From Pelobacter propionicus DSM 2379 (GTDB lineage Bacteria > Desulfobacterota > Desulfuromonadia > Geobacterales > Pseudopelobacteraceae), in assembly GCF_000015045.1 (NCBI RefSeq), contig NC_008609.1, forward strand, positions 2,675,501 to 2,739,500: a DNA stretch of 64,000 bases. The letters are read 5' to 3'. The stretch's first letter is position 1. Each line of letters starts with the position of its first letter. Under the pieces are notes generated by a model. The model saw only the letters and a program-made list of their open reading frames with translations, was not told where the DNA came from and searched no databases. Shown here piece after piece: positions 17,379-26,143 of this stretch. The position numbers were made by a program, and so were the translations under genes.

Positions 17379-18687
17379 AGGCACCCGCCTCCCGAACGAT
17401 AATGTAATTGCTCCCCTTTGCTTCCTTGACGCGATCCTTGACCGCGGCCGCGGCCGTGGCGATCTCCGCGGCAGAGGAAAACCTGCCCGGCTGGCAGTCC
17501 ATCGCGGCAATGGATATGGATATGAGCGGAAAATTGCGCGGCACACCATAGCGATCAACCCCCTGGATGAAGCCGGCGGCCCGATCCTCGTCGGAGTAGT
17601 AGGCAGGAATCATGGCGTCGATATCGTGAATGATCGACGTGCAGGCGGCTTTCACCAACCTGGAGCCGATGATCACCACGAAATCGTCGCCGCCGATGTG
17701 CCCGACAAAGGCATCGGGATCACCCAGGCGCCTGACCGCGTCATGGATCACCCTGCCCGCATCCCTGATCAGGTCGCTGGCCTTGATATAGCCGTAGCGG
17801 TCGTTATAGGACTTAAAGTTATCCAGATCCAGGTAACACATGGCAAAGGCAGCCCCTTCGCGCAGACGGCGGTTTATGGAGCGTTCGATGGCGATGTTGC
17901 CCGGCAGCCGGGTCAGGGGGCTGGCATCCAGACAGACCTGTTCAAGATCCTTGAGCCGCCTGGCCATGGCCATGAAGTCCCTGGACAGATCGCCGATCTC
18001 GTCCCCCGCCGGAATCCGCGGGTCGTAGTCAAACTCACCGGCAGCGATGCGGTGGGTAGCTGTTTTCAGTTTTCTGATTGAACTGGCAAAGGAGTAGATC
18101 ATCAGGCCGGCGATCAGCAGCGAGAGGGAGGCGCCGCCAATGGCGAACCCCAGGGACCAGGAGACGGTGGCAGCCACTTTTTCGTCGGAACTGCGCAGCT
18201 TCTCCTCCAGGGAGTGGAGCTGGTCCTGGCGGATGCGCCCGATGCTGTCATCTATCTGCGCAACCACCCGTTTCATGGCGCGCGCATCCACCGCGCCGCC
18301 GGCAAAAAGCCGGCCGGTCAACCGCGAATACCTGGCGTACTGTTTTTCCAGCAGGGAGATGTTGTTTCCGGGATAGACCTGTTTCAGCGAAGTCAGCGCC
18401 CCCCGGAACTTTTCAGCGTTCTGGTCGTAAAGGGTCTTGAATTCACCCTGGGGAAGGATCTGGTAGCGGCCGGCATAGCGCTGCTGGGCCAGCATCATCT
18501 CGCGCAGGGAAACGGTCAGGGTGGCGGCGGTCAGGTCGTTGCGGGCGATTTCCGTTTCCATCCTGTGCATGGCCCCCAGACCGTTGACGGAATAGTACAG
18601 GGCAGCCATCATGCAGCTCACGCTGATGAAAAAACTGAGCACCAGCTTGGCCAGCAGGGTCAAACGGGGTATGGGTAGCAGTGGCAT
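17368..18687 (-). CDS. Membrane HAMP-GGDEF protein with Ser at the base-specificity position (possible Hypr cyclase)
   Basis: 439-residue signalling protein with two membrane helices (about residues 11-33 and 175-200), a periplasmic helical sensor between them, HAMP (about 200-250) and GGDEF (about 255-430). The active-site loop is GGDDF (332-336). In FKSYNDRYGYIKASDLI, Asn295 aligns with PleD Asn335, and nine residues later Ser304 falls where canonical diguanylate cyclases have Asp344. The RxxD inhibitory site is absent. An Asp-to-Ser change here is the published mark of Hypr enzymes making cAMP-GMP in Geobacter. Start ATG 18685-18687 has GGGAG about 8 bases upstream. Confidence 0.82.
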   Translation of the reverse strand: MPLLPIPRLTLLAKLVLSFFISVSCMMAALYYSVNGLGAMHRMETEIARNDLTAATLTVSLREMMLAQQRYAGRYQILPQGEFKTLYDQNAEKFRGALTSLKQVYPGNNISLLEKQYARYSRLTGRLFAGGAVDARAMKRVVAQIDDSIGRIRQDQLHSLEEKLRSSDEKVAATVSWSLGFAIGGASLSLLIAGLMIYSFASSIRKLKTATHRIAAGEFDYDPRIPAGDEIGDLSRDFMAMARRLKDLEQVCLDASPLTRLPGNIAIERSINRRLREGAAFAMCYLDLDNFKSYNDRYGYIKASDLIRDAGRVIHDAVRRLGDPDAFVGHIGGDDFVVIIGSRLVKAACTSIIHDIDAMIPAYYSDEDRAAGFIQGVDRYGVPRNFPLISISIAAMDCQPGRFSSAAEIATAAAAVKDRVKEAKGSNYIIVREAGACEV

Positions 18688-18879
18688 GGGGAGTACTCCC
18701 GTTGGATACATGAAAATCGGTTCGTCGGCATGGTAGTACAGACGGAAGCCGGATGCAACTCGATTGGGCGCACTAGAGCGCGGAGACGAAAGCGCTAAAT
18801 CATTGCAAAGCGTTTCCGGTGAGGCTATACAGATCAGTGCATCAACGCGCACACCAATCAGCAAAGGACTAAAACCGCC

Positions 18880-19794
18880 ATGCCCGCCCCCTCCCGTCGT
18901 TTCCCTTATCCGCTCCGCCATGCCCTGCTTCTGGTCCTGTTCGCCCTCCCCGCCCACGCGGTGGAGAACGGCTGCGGCCCCCTGACCCCCTGCGAGGAAC
19001 AGCTTGTGTCCCTCCAGCAGGATAACGCGCTGCTGGGTACGAAAATCAGGCAGCTGGAGACGGTGGCCGGCATACCGGCCAGCCGCCTGCACCAGCGAAA
19101 GATCCAGAGACTGCATGAGCTCGCCGCCGATGTCAGGACGCAACGCCAGAGCATGGGCGACTTTCAGGGCTTCGTGACCTGGATGAGCTCCAACCTGGCC
19201 GGCTACAACCGGTACATCCAGGCCGGCTCCTATGCCGCCGTGGTGGGGCGGATGCTGCCCATCCCCTATGCAGGCCAGGTGGCCATCTTTACCAAGTTCG
19301 CGGCCCAGTTCACCGTGGAATTGAACGCCTCCTCCAAGGCCATCGGCAACTACCTTGACTCTTCCCGGAAATTCATCGCCATGACCGACCGACTGAACGT
19401 CTCCGCAGCAGAGGATGATAGGCTGGTGAGCGAGGCGGCCCGTTTCGCCGACAGCCAGCTGCTGAAAGACATGAACGCCGCGCAGACGCGACTGGCCGCC
19501 GTATCCGACCTCTCCTCCGGCGCCCTGTCCTTCCTGGGCAGCCTTAACCACTATGCCAGCAGCACTGACGAGTACATGAACCGGGCCAGGGGGATGTTCA
19601 GCAAGGGAGTGGACACGAAGGAGAAGAGTTTTATCACGGAGAGCACCGGCAATCTCAAGGCCCGGGCCGACCGCTTCAACGCCAGACTGAGCCATTTCGA
19701 GGAGCTGGGCAAAAAAGAAACCGCCAGCGTCAAGGCGCTGGCGGTGTATGACGAGCTGGAACGGGAAGCCCGAAACAGCAGGTTACTTAAATAA
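18880..19794 (+). CDS. Exported helical protein of unknown function
   Basis: 304-residue protein with a cleavable signal peptide (hydrophobic stretch ALLLVLFALPAHA, about residues 15-27). The mature part is largely alpha-helical, with a possible coiled coil (EEQLVSLQQDNALLGTKIRQ, about 39-58), a Gly/Ala-rich hydrophobic middle (YAAVVGRMLPIPYAGQVAIF) and helical C-terminal half. Only two cysteines occur near the mature N-terminus (CGPLTPC). I do not recognise a family. It is divergent from the GGDEF gene, and its last 12 bases overlap the convergent carbonic anhydrase gene. Confidence 0.7.
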   Translation: MPAPSRRFPYPLRHALLLVLFALPAHAVENGCGPLTPCEEQLVSLQQDNALLGTKIRQLETVAGIPASRLHQRKIQRLHELAADVRTQRQSMGDFQGFVTWMSSNLAGYNRYIQAGSYAAVVGRMLPIPYAGQVAIFTKFAAQFTVELNASSKAIGNYLDSSRKFIAMTDRLNVSAAEDDRLVSEAARFADSQLLKDMNAAQTRLAAVSDLSSGALSFLGSLNHYASSTDEYMNRARGMFSKGVDTKEKSFITESTGNLKARADRFNARLSHFEELGKKETASVKALAVYDELEREARNSRLLK

Positions 19795-20490
19795 GCTCAC
19801 CACGCCGTCGTCCAGATCGTACTTGGCGACCACGATTTTAAGCTTCTTCTCCGCCACCAGATGCTTGAGAATTTTAGAGTTTTTGGTCAGGCTGGCGGCA
19901 ACGTTCTTGGCGTTTATGTCAGCGGCGCACTCGACCAGTTCGCTCTTGTTGGTGCTGTGACACTTTTTGTGGGCGGTCTTGACCGCGGGGTCGATGGTTT
20001 TGACAATGGCGTCAATGTTGCTGCTGCCGGTGGTCTTGCCCTTGGCATCGACGGTGGCGGTTACGGCGCCGCAGCGCTCATGGCCCAGAACCATTACCAG
20101 CGGCGATCCCAGGTGTTCTGCTGCATACTCGATGCTTCCCAGAATGATCGGGTCGGGCACGTTGCCGGCAACGCGGATGACGAAAATTTCGCCCAATCCC
20201 TTGTCAAAGATGACTTCGGGCGGAACCCGCGAGTCCGAGCAGGTGAGTATCACCGCGTACGGTTTCTGGGACTTGGCCAGGCTGGCGCGCGTAGCCTGGT
20301 CGCTGCGTTGCGTGACGGTCATCCGGTTCTCCACGTAGCTCTTGTTGCCATCCATCAGCTTTTGCAGCGCCTGGTCGGGCGTCAGAGACGATTCACTGCT
20401 GCTGGCGAAACCGGCTGACGCCACACCCGCCGCAAGCGCCATGACACCGAGAATTGTCGCAATTTTACCCATAACAGTCTTTTTCAGCAT
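19783..20490 (-). CDS. Periplasmic beta-class carbonic anhydrase
   Basis: 235-residue zinc enzyme that interconverts CO2 and bicarbonate. The signal peptide (IATILGVMALAAGVASAGFA, about residues 10-29) sends it to the periplasm. Zinc ligands are in CSDSRVPPE and GHERCGAV, the standard Cys-Asp-x-Arg and His-x2-Cys pattern of beta carbonic anhydrases. GGGAGAAGG lies before the ATG. Export is less common than a cytoplasmic location in this class and suggests CO2/bicarbonate handling at the cell surface. Confidence 0.92.
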   Translation of the reverse strand: MLKKTVMGKIATILGVMALAAGVASAGFASSSESSLTPDQALQKLMDGNKSYVENRMTVTQRSDQATRASLAKSQKPYAVILTCSDSRVPPEVIFDKGLGEIFVIRVAGNVPDPIILGSIEYAAEHLGSPLVMVLGHERCGAVTATVDAKGKTTGSSNIDAIVKTIDPAVKTAHKKCHSTNKSELVECAADINAKNVAASLTKNSKILKHLVAEKKLKIVVAKYDLDDGVVSLFK

Positions 20491-20637
20491 TACCCTTCTC
20501 CCTTCGATTAGTTTTGCACTAATGTAAATATCCTGATGCTGCTGTCAACAACTTTTTGTTATTACACGACTTACCCCGGACCGCTCCAGGGGGGTGAGAC
20601 GGTTCCAAACCATCCGAACACGAGGAGAAAACAGACC

Positions 20638-21453
20638 GTGAAACCAGAACAAAAAAACTTCGAGGATCTCGTCCAGATCATGCGCCGCCTGCGCGGACCG
20701 GGGGGGTGCCCCTGGGACGCTGAACAGACCCACGAGAGCCTGACCCGCTACCTGCTGGAGGAGGCCTACGAAGTAATCGAGGCGATCGAGGCCCACTCGG
20801 TTGATCACCTTAAGGAGGAACTGGGCGATCTGCTGCTCCAGCCGGTCTTCCACGCCGCCATCGCCGAGGAAACCGGCGCCTTCACCATCCAGGATGTCAT
20901 CCAGACCCTGTGCGACAAGCTGGTCCGCCGCCATCCCCACGTCTTCGGCGACATGGAGATCAGCGACAGCAGCGCCCAGGTGGAGAACTGGGAGCGGATC
21001 AAGAAGGCGGAAAAGGGCACCGAGCGTCCTTCCGCCCTCTCCGGCGTGCCGCCGCAGCTCCCGGCGCTGCTGAAAGCCCAGAAGATCAGCGAGAAGGCCT
21101 CCCGGGTGGGGTTTGACTGGGAGCATGTGGATCAGGTGATGGCCAAGGTGGTGGAGGAGCTGCACGAGTTCGAGGAAGCCATGGCCGCCAACGACAACGA
21201 ACAGATGGAGGCGGAACTGGGAGATCTGCTGTTCGCCATCGTCAACCTGGGGCGTTTCCTCGCCATCAACCCGGAGGAGGCGCTGCGCAAGACCATCAAC
21301 CGCTTCCGGAACAGGTTCAACTACGTGGAGGAACGTCTCGTGGCACAGGGGAGACAGATGAGCAGCACGCCGCTGGAGGAGATGGACCTGCTCTGGGAGG
21401 AGGCAAAGGAGCGGGAGACAGGGTTCTCAACAGCGTCCGTCACAAAAATGTGA
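20638..21453 (+). CDS. mazG: Nucleoside triphosphate pyrophosphohydrolase MazG
   Basis: 271-residue house-cleaning enzyme that hydrolyses NTPs to NMP and pyrophosphate. It has two MazG domains: the first with RGPGGCPWDAEQTHESL and LEEAYEVIEAIE (metal-binding EExxE) and GDLLLQPVFHA, the second with VVEELHEFEEAM and ELGDLLFAIVNLGR. The start is GTG 20638-20640 with GAGGAG about 10 bases upstream. It is divergent from the carbonic anhydrase gene. Confidence 0.93.
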   Translation: MKPEQKNFEDLVQIMRRLRGPGGCPWDAEQTHESLTRYLLEEAYEVIEAIEAHSVDHLKEELGDLLLQPVFHAAIAEETGAFTIQDVIQTLCDKLVRRHPHVFGDMEISDSSAQVENWERIKKAEKGTERPSALSGVPPQLPALLKAQKISEKASRVGFDWEHVDQVMAKVVEELHEFEEAMAANDNEQMEAELGDLLFAIVNLGRFLAINPEEALRKTINRFRNRFNYVEERLVAQGRQMSSTPLEEMDLLWEEAKERETGFSTASVTKM

Positions 21454-21476
21454 CGCGATTACAGGCAGGTGAAGGC

Positions 21477-21510
21477 TTATCAACAAAAACTGGGGAAAAC
21501 ATGTTGATAA
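21477..21510. other. 9-bp inverted repeat with DnaA-box-like arms between convergent mazG and murJ
   Basis: TTATCAACA (21477-21485) and TGTTGATAA (21502-21510) are perfect inverted copies and each differs from the DnaA box TTATCCACA at one base. Further near-matches are TGTGGATGA at 21514-21522 and TTATCCGTA at 21722-21730. The 390-base stretch 21454-21843 is otherwise AT-rich and non-coding. It also contains an inverted repeat CTGATTTT/AAAATCAG at 21579-21601, which may be a weak bidirectional terminator. Confidence 0.3.
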
Positions 21511-21843
21511 CCGTGTGGATGAATTGCGGAAGTGACGCCTCCGCAACGTTTTTCCCCGCTTTGCCTTATTTTTAAACACTGATTTTTTACCATAAAATCA
21601 GACAGTTAAGTCGTTTGTCGGGATTCCGGGCAGTTAGCGACCATTCACATCCCGAAGGCAGTCAGGTTTGTTTATCGTGCCAAGTCGGCCTGTTAATAAC
21701 CATCTTTTTTTCAGAAAAAAGTTATCCGTATAAAATCAACGGTTTCCCCCAGAACCTTTTTTCCCGGCACTCCACCTGGCGAGGGGGAACGCACGCATGC
21801 GCCACGCGGATCGCCCCCCCCCAGTGAGACGATGCCAGCACTC

Positions 21844-23409
21844 CTAGCGACCCAGTTTCTTTTTGACCAGCCCCACGGCATCCAGCACCTCGCCGGAACG
21901 GAGCAGACGGGCGCAGGCAAGGTACACCGCCATGCCCACCGCGATGGCGACTCCCAAAACAGCCCCCTTGTACAGTTTGTGGCCTGCCTGGGACCACTCC
22001 ACGAAACCGCACAGATACCAGACAACGGCTGCCATGGGAAGTGACGCCAGCAGGGATTTCAGCCCGCAGGCCATGATCCCCCGGCCGCCGAAGGGACCGA
22101 CCCTGCGCCGCAGATACCAGAGCAGAAGCAGCATGTTGCCCAGGGCCGACAGGGATGTTGCCAGGGCCAACCCCGCATGTTTGAGCGGTCCCATCAACGC
22201 CAGACTGAGGGCCAGGTTGAGCAGAAAGGTCAACAGGGCGACCCAGACCGGTGTCCTGGTATCCCTGAGGGCGTAGAAGGCCGGGGCCAGAATGCGGGTC
22301 ATGGCCACGAAGGAGAGCCCCAGGGAGTAGCAGATCAGCGCCTGGGACGAGTTGAGCGCCTTGGCGTAGTCGAAGGCCCCCCCCATGAAGAGCAGGGTGA
22401 AGATGGGGGTGGAGCAGACCATCAGCCCCGCCATGGCCGGAATGGTGACGAACAGCGTCAGGCGCAGGCCGAAGGAGAGCGATTCCCGCATGCCGGCCAT
22501 ATCCCCCCCGGCCACCTGCCTGCTCATGGAGGGAAGCACGGCCTGGGCCACGGAGACGGTGAAGACCCCCTGGGGGAACTCGAACAGCCGCTGGGCATAG
22601 TAGAGGTAGGAGACGCTCCCCTGGGGGAGCAGCGAGGCCAGGATGGCGCTGACGGTGATATTCAGGTAGTAGACCCCCACCCCCAGCACGGAGGGAAGCA
22701 TCAAGAGGGCGATGCGGCGCACCGGGGGAGAGCTAAAATCGAAGCGCAGACGCAGGGGAAACCCCTTCTTCCACAGCACCGGCAACTGCAGGGCCAGTTG
22801 CGCCACGCCGCCGATCAGCACGCCCATGGCCAGGGCGGTCACCGGAATCTGGAAAAAACCGCGCAGAAGGAGCGCGGCCAGGATCATGGAGAGGTTCAGG
22901 AAAACCGTCGATATGGCCGGGGTGAAAAAGTGGCGGATGGTATTGAGCACTCCCATGCAGAGCGCCACCAGGCTGATGAAGAAGATGTAGGGGAACATGA
23001 TCCGGTTGAGCAGCACAGTCAGCTGGAATTTCCCCGGCACGTCCTGAAAGCCGGGGAACATCAGGCCGACGATGTAGGGCGAGAAGATGATACCGGCCAG
23101 GGTGACGCCTGCCATGATCATGGTCAGCAGGGTAAAGCAGGTATTGGCCAGCTCCCGTGCCCGTTCCTCTCCCTGCTGGGTCAGCGTCTGGGACAAGGTG
23201 GGCACGAATGCCGAGGTAAGCGCCCCCTCGGCGAAGAAACGGCGCAGCATGTTGGGGATCTGGAAGGCGGCGAAAAAGGCGTCGGTGCCGAAGCCCGCCC
23301 CGAACAGCCGCGACACGACCATGTCCCGCACCATGCCCATGATGCGGGAGAGCATGGTGGCGGAGCCGAGCACGCCGGCAGCTTTTACGATATGTGTGCG
23401 TTCTGACAT
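21844..23409 (-). CDS. murJ: Lipid II flippase MurJ (MviN)
   Basis: 521-residue polytopic membrane protein, about 14 helices, that flips lipid II for peptidoglycan synthesis. The N-terminus has the family motif SRIMGMVRDMVVSRLFGAG, and LRRFFAEGALTSAFVP follows. ATG 23407-23409 is preferred, with AAGG 13 bases upstream; an ATG four codons earlier has AAGGA only 1 base away. Neither spacing is ideal. The gene is convergent with mazG. Confidence 0.95.
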   Translation of the reverse strand: MSERTHIVKAAGVLGSATMLSRIMGMVRDMVVSRLFGAGFGTDAFFAAFQIPNMLRRFFAEGALTSAFVPTLSQTLTQQGEERARELANTCFTLLTMIMAGVTLAGIIFSPYIVGLMFPGFQDVPGKFQLTVLLNRIMFPYIFFISLVALCMGVLNTIRHFFTPAISTVFLNLSMILAALLLRGFFQIPVTALAMGVLIGGVAQLALQLPVLWKKGFPLRLRFDFSSPPVRRIALLMLPSVLGVGVYYLNITVSAILASLLPQGSVSYLYYAQRLFEFPQGVFTVSVAQAVLPSMSRQVAGGDMAGMRESLSFGLRLTLFVTIPAMAGLMVCSTPIFTLLFMGGAFDYAKALNSSQALICYSLGLSFVAMTRILAPAFYALRDTRTPVWVALLTFLLNLALSLALMGPLKHAGLALATSLSALGNMLLLLWYLRRRVGPFGGRGIMACGLKSLLASLPMAAVVWYLCGFVEWSQAGHKLYKGAVLGVAIAVGMAVYLACARLLRSGEVLDAVGLVKKKLGR

Positions 23410-23645
23410 ACAGCAGTTCATTCCTTTACATATGTAGCAACAGGGGTGTGGTCATTGTTGGCTTTCATGCCTGGTATGAAGTGACGTGTTTGTCATGACG
23501 TGCCTTGGGGTATCGGGCAACAAACCGAACCAAAGTCCTGTCCCTCATGTCAAGCGCACTGGTTGTGATACGATAACCAGCTGGTCGCCATGACAGTAAC
23601 TGACCAGATATATGCCATAACATCGGCGTTCATGACAAATATTAC

Positions 23646-23675
23646 TTGCTTAAACTTGTTACTTCATGGTTATAT
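23646..23675 (+). promoter_or_regulatory. Candidate promoter of the MucR-type regulator gene
   Basis: TTGCTT (23646-23651) and TTATAT (23670-23675) are 18 bases apart in an AT-rich stretch, about 30 bases before the start codon. The rest of the roughly 300-base gap between murJ and this gene shows nothing else that I can support. Confidence 0.3.
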
Positions 23676-23706
23676 CCGAAAAACTGATTCATATACAGGA
23701 GGAACT

Positions 23707-24210
23707 ATGACCACATCACTCGTTGAACTTACCGCAAACATTGTCTCGGCACACGCCTCGGGTTCCCAGTTGTCACGCGATGAACTGATTCAGGAGATCA
23801 ACACCGTTTTTACCGCCCTGAAGCAACTTGAAAGCGGCACTCCTGCCACGGAAGTCGAGACCGCACCCGCCGCACCCGCCATGAGCCTCAAGAAAGCTTT
23901 CCAGAACGACCAGGTAAGCTGCATGATTTGCGGCAAGTCCGGCTTCAAAACCCTGACCAGACACCTGAAGCAGGCCCACAATCTCAAGCCGGGACAGTAC
24001 CGCAAACAGTTCAACATCCCCTCAACCCAGTCGCTGACCGCCAAGAACTACTCCGAGGCCCGCCGTCAGGCAGCCACCGAGAACAACCTGGCCGCCAACC
24101 TGGAAAAGGCCCGCGCCGTCAGGGCAGCCAACAAGGCCGCGGCCAAACCGAAGAAGGGCGGCAGGGGAGCCAAAGCAGAGGCCGCGAAAAAGCAGGCACC
24201 CCAGGAGTAA
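23707..24210 (+). CDS. MucR/Ros-family zinc-finger transcriptional regulator
   Basis: 167-residue DNA-binding protein. The central zinc finger is CMICGKSGFKTLTRHLKQAH (Cys2-His2, about residues 75-94), followed by the family continuation LKPGQYRKQFNIP. The C-terminus is a lysine/alanine-rich tail (about 125-167) resembling histone-like tails. MucR/Ros proteins in Alphaproteobacteria control exopolysaccharide and surface traits; the same role here is inference. A strong AGGAGG lies 5-6 bases before ATG 23707. Confidence 0.88.
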   Translation: MTTSLVELTANIVSAHASGSQLSRDELIQEINTVFTALKQLESGTPATEVETAPAAPAMSLKKAFQNDQVSCMICGKSGFKTLTRHLKQAHNLKPGQYRKQFNIPSTQSLTAKNYSEARRQAATENNLAANLEKARAVRAANKAAAKPKKGGRGAKAEAAKKQAPQE

Positions 24211-24238
24211 CCCTCCGCACACGAAAACAAGCGACCAT

Positions 24239-24266
24239 AAAAAAACCGCCCGAAGGCGGTTTTTTT
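24239..24266. terminator. Bidirectional terminator between the MucR gene and ksgA
   Basis: ACCGCC (24245-24250), loop CGAA and GGCGGT (24255-24260) are flanked by A7 on the left and T7 on the right. It therefore works as a rho-independent terminator on both strands for the two convergent genes. The ksgA stop codon touches its right edge. Confidence 0.93.
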
Positions 24267-25080
24267 ATGCCCTGTAGCCTGACAGATGGCGCGAGAGGCG
24301 GGCAAACTCCTCCAGGGAGAGCGTCTCCCCCCTGCGCCGGCCATCGATTCCGCAGCTCTCCAGAAGTTCGGCCACGCCATCGGGAGCAACCAGTTCCCCC
24401 CGCTTGAGGCAGTTGAAGAGCGTCTTCCTGCGGGTGGCGAAGGCGCACTTGACCACCCTTCGAAAGATCTCCTCGTCGCCCACCTGGGCGCGGGGGGCAT
24501 CAAGGGGCGTAAAGCTCAGCACCACCGAGTCGACCCTGGGGCGGGGATGGAAACAGCCGGGCGGGACCACGAACTCGCGGCGGATGTCGAACCAGAGCCC
24601 CAGGATCACCGTCGTCACCCCGTAGTCGGAGCAGTCAGGCAGGGCGGTCAGGCGGTCCCCCACCTCTTTCTGCAGCATGAGCAGCATGCGCGACAGCCGG
24701 GAGCGCAGCTCCAGGAAGCGGAACAGCACCTGGGTGGAGATGTTGTAGGGGAGGTTGGCGACCACCTTCCAGCGTTTGTCACCGTCTTCCAGCAACGCCT
24801 CCAGGTCCACCGCCAGGATATCGCCATCAATCACCCGCACCCGTTGATTCTCCCGGTAGCGCTCGGACAGCTCGTCAGCCAGGGCATGGTCATACTCAAC
24901 CAGCAGCAGCCGGGCCACGCGTTCGGACAGATGGGCGGTCAGGGCGCCCCGTCCCGGCCCCACCTCCAGAACCTGGTCGTCCGGCTCCAGGGCCGCGCCG
25001 CGGATGATCCGCTCCACAATATTCCGGTCCACCAGGAAGTTCTGCCCCAGAGACTTGAGGGGCCGCCGTCCACTGCTCAT
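24265..25080 (-). CDS. ksgA: 16S rRNA dimethyladenosine transferase (KsgA/RsmA)
   Basis: 271-residue methyltransferase that dimethylates two adjacent adenines near the 3' end of 16S rRNA. Motifs: KSLGQNFLVDRNIVERI, the SAM-binding VLEVGPGRGALTAHL and the catalytic NLPYNIST. ATG 25078-25080 overlaps the tsaD stop (ATGA) with GGGGGAGGGG upstream, so the two are coupled. Full length for the family. Confidence 0.96.
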   Translation of the reverse strand: MSSGRRPLKSLGQNFLVDRNIVERIIRGAALEPDDQVLEVGPGRGALTAHLSERVARLLLVEYDHALADELSERYRENQRVRVIDGDILAVDLEALLEDGDKRWKVVANLPYNISTQVLFRFLELRSRLSRMLLMLQKEVGDRLTALPDCSDYGVTTVILGLWFDIRREFVVPPGCFHPRPRVDSVVLSFTPLDAPRAQVGDEEIFRRVVKCAFATRRKTLFNCLKRGELVAPDGVAELLESCGIDGRRRGETLSLEEFARLSRHLSGYRA

Positions 25081-26099
25081 GACCGCCCCTCCCCCACCCG
25101 GTCCATGTCCCAGGTGGCGGTGACATCCATGCTCAGCTCCGAGGCATGGCCCTGCTCCAGGTAGTGGTTTCCCGGAACCGCCAGCATGGCGGCATTGTCG
25201 CCGCACAGTGCCGGAGCCGGGATACGCAGGTCAATGGAGAGCCCGGAGGCCAGGGCCTGCATGCTCCGCCTGAGGCCGCTGTTGCAGGCCACTCCGCCGG
25301 CAACCACAAGACGCGTCACCCCGGTCCGTTCCAGGGCGGCAGCGGTCTTGGCAACCAGCACATCGCAGACCGCCTGCTGGAACGAGGCGCACAGGTCGTT
25401 GGCCTCGGCACCGGGAATACTGACCGGATGCTTGGTGATGCGGTTCAGCATGGCGGTCTTGAGGCCGCTGAAACTGAAATTCAGGCCGCCATCGGCCAAG
25501 AGCGGCCGGGGAAGCCGAATTGCCCCGGGGCTCCCCTCTTGCGCCATGGCGTCTATCCTGGCCCCGCCGGGATAGGGGAGCCCCATGATCTTGGCCGACT
25601 TGTCGAAGGCCTCGCCTGCCGCGTCATCAAGGGTTCTTCCCAGGGTGCGGTAGCGGCCGAATCCCTCCACCAGGTAGAGGTGGGTGTGGCCGCCCGACAC
25701 CACCAGCGCCAGAAAGGGGAACTCCACCGGTCGCTCCAGGAAGGGGGCGAAGAGGTGCCCCTCGATGTGGTGCACCCCCACGAAGGGTATGCCGCGGGCG
25801 CAGGCGATGGCCTTGGCGGCCGAGAGCCCCACAAGCAGCGCCCCGGACAGTCCCGGGCCGCGGGTAACCGCCACCCCCTGGATATCGCCGAAGCTGACGC
25901 CGGCCTCGGCCAGGGCTTGGGAAATCACCGGAGAGATCATCTCCAGATGCTTGCGGGAGGCGATCTCCGGCACGACCCCGCCATATTCGGCGTGGATGGC
26001 CACCTGGGAGGAGACCACCGAGGAGAGTATGCGGCGGCCGCCATCCACCAGTGCGGCGGCGGTTTCATCGCAGGATGTTTCAATGGCAAGAACGAGCAT
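25077..26099 (-). CDS. tsaD: tRNA N6-threonylcarbamoyladenosine synthesis protein TsaD
   Basis: 340-residue Kae1/Qri7-type enzyme that transfers the threonylcarbamoyl group to A37 of ANN-decoding tRNAs, working with TsaB and TsaE. It begins VLAIETSCDETAAALVDG. Metal ligands are in the GVHHIEGHLFAPFL motif, and the ATP-binding signature VSGGHTHLYLVEG follows. Its stop overlaps the ksgA start. It lies 44 bases after phoH. Confidence 0.97.
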   Translation of the reverse strand: MLVLAIETSCDETAAALVDGGRRILSSVVSSQVAIHAEYGGVVPEIASRKHLEMISPVISQALAEAGVSFGDIQGVAVTRGPGLSGALLVGLSAAKAIACARGIPFVGVHHIEGHLFAPFLERPVEFPFLALVVSGGHTHLYLVEGFGRYRTLGRTLDDAAGEAFDKSAKIMGLPYPGGARIDAMAQEGSPGAIRLPRPLLADGGLNFSFSGLKTAMLNRITKHPVSIPGAEANDLCASFQQAVCDVLVAKTAAALERTGVTRLVVAGGVACNSGLRRSMQALASGLSIDLRIPAPALCGDNAAMLAVPGNHYLEQGHASELSMDVTATWDMDRVGEGRS

Positions 26100-26143
26100 T
26101 CGGATGACCTTCTATTACCTATTACAGATAAGGGGTACAGGGT

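Noticed and set aside
22177-23406. Long plus-strand frame antisense to murJ
   Set aside because: Low-complexity His/Gln/Gly-rich translation typical of the reverse of a membrane-protein gene.
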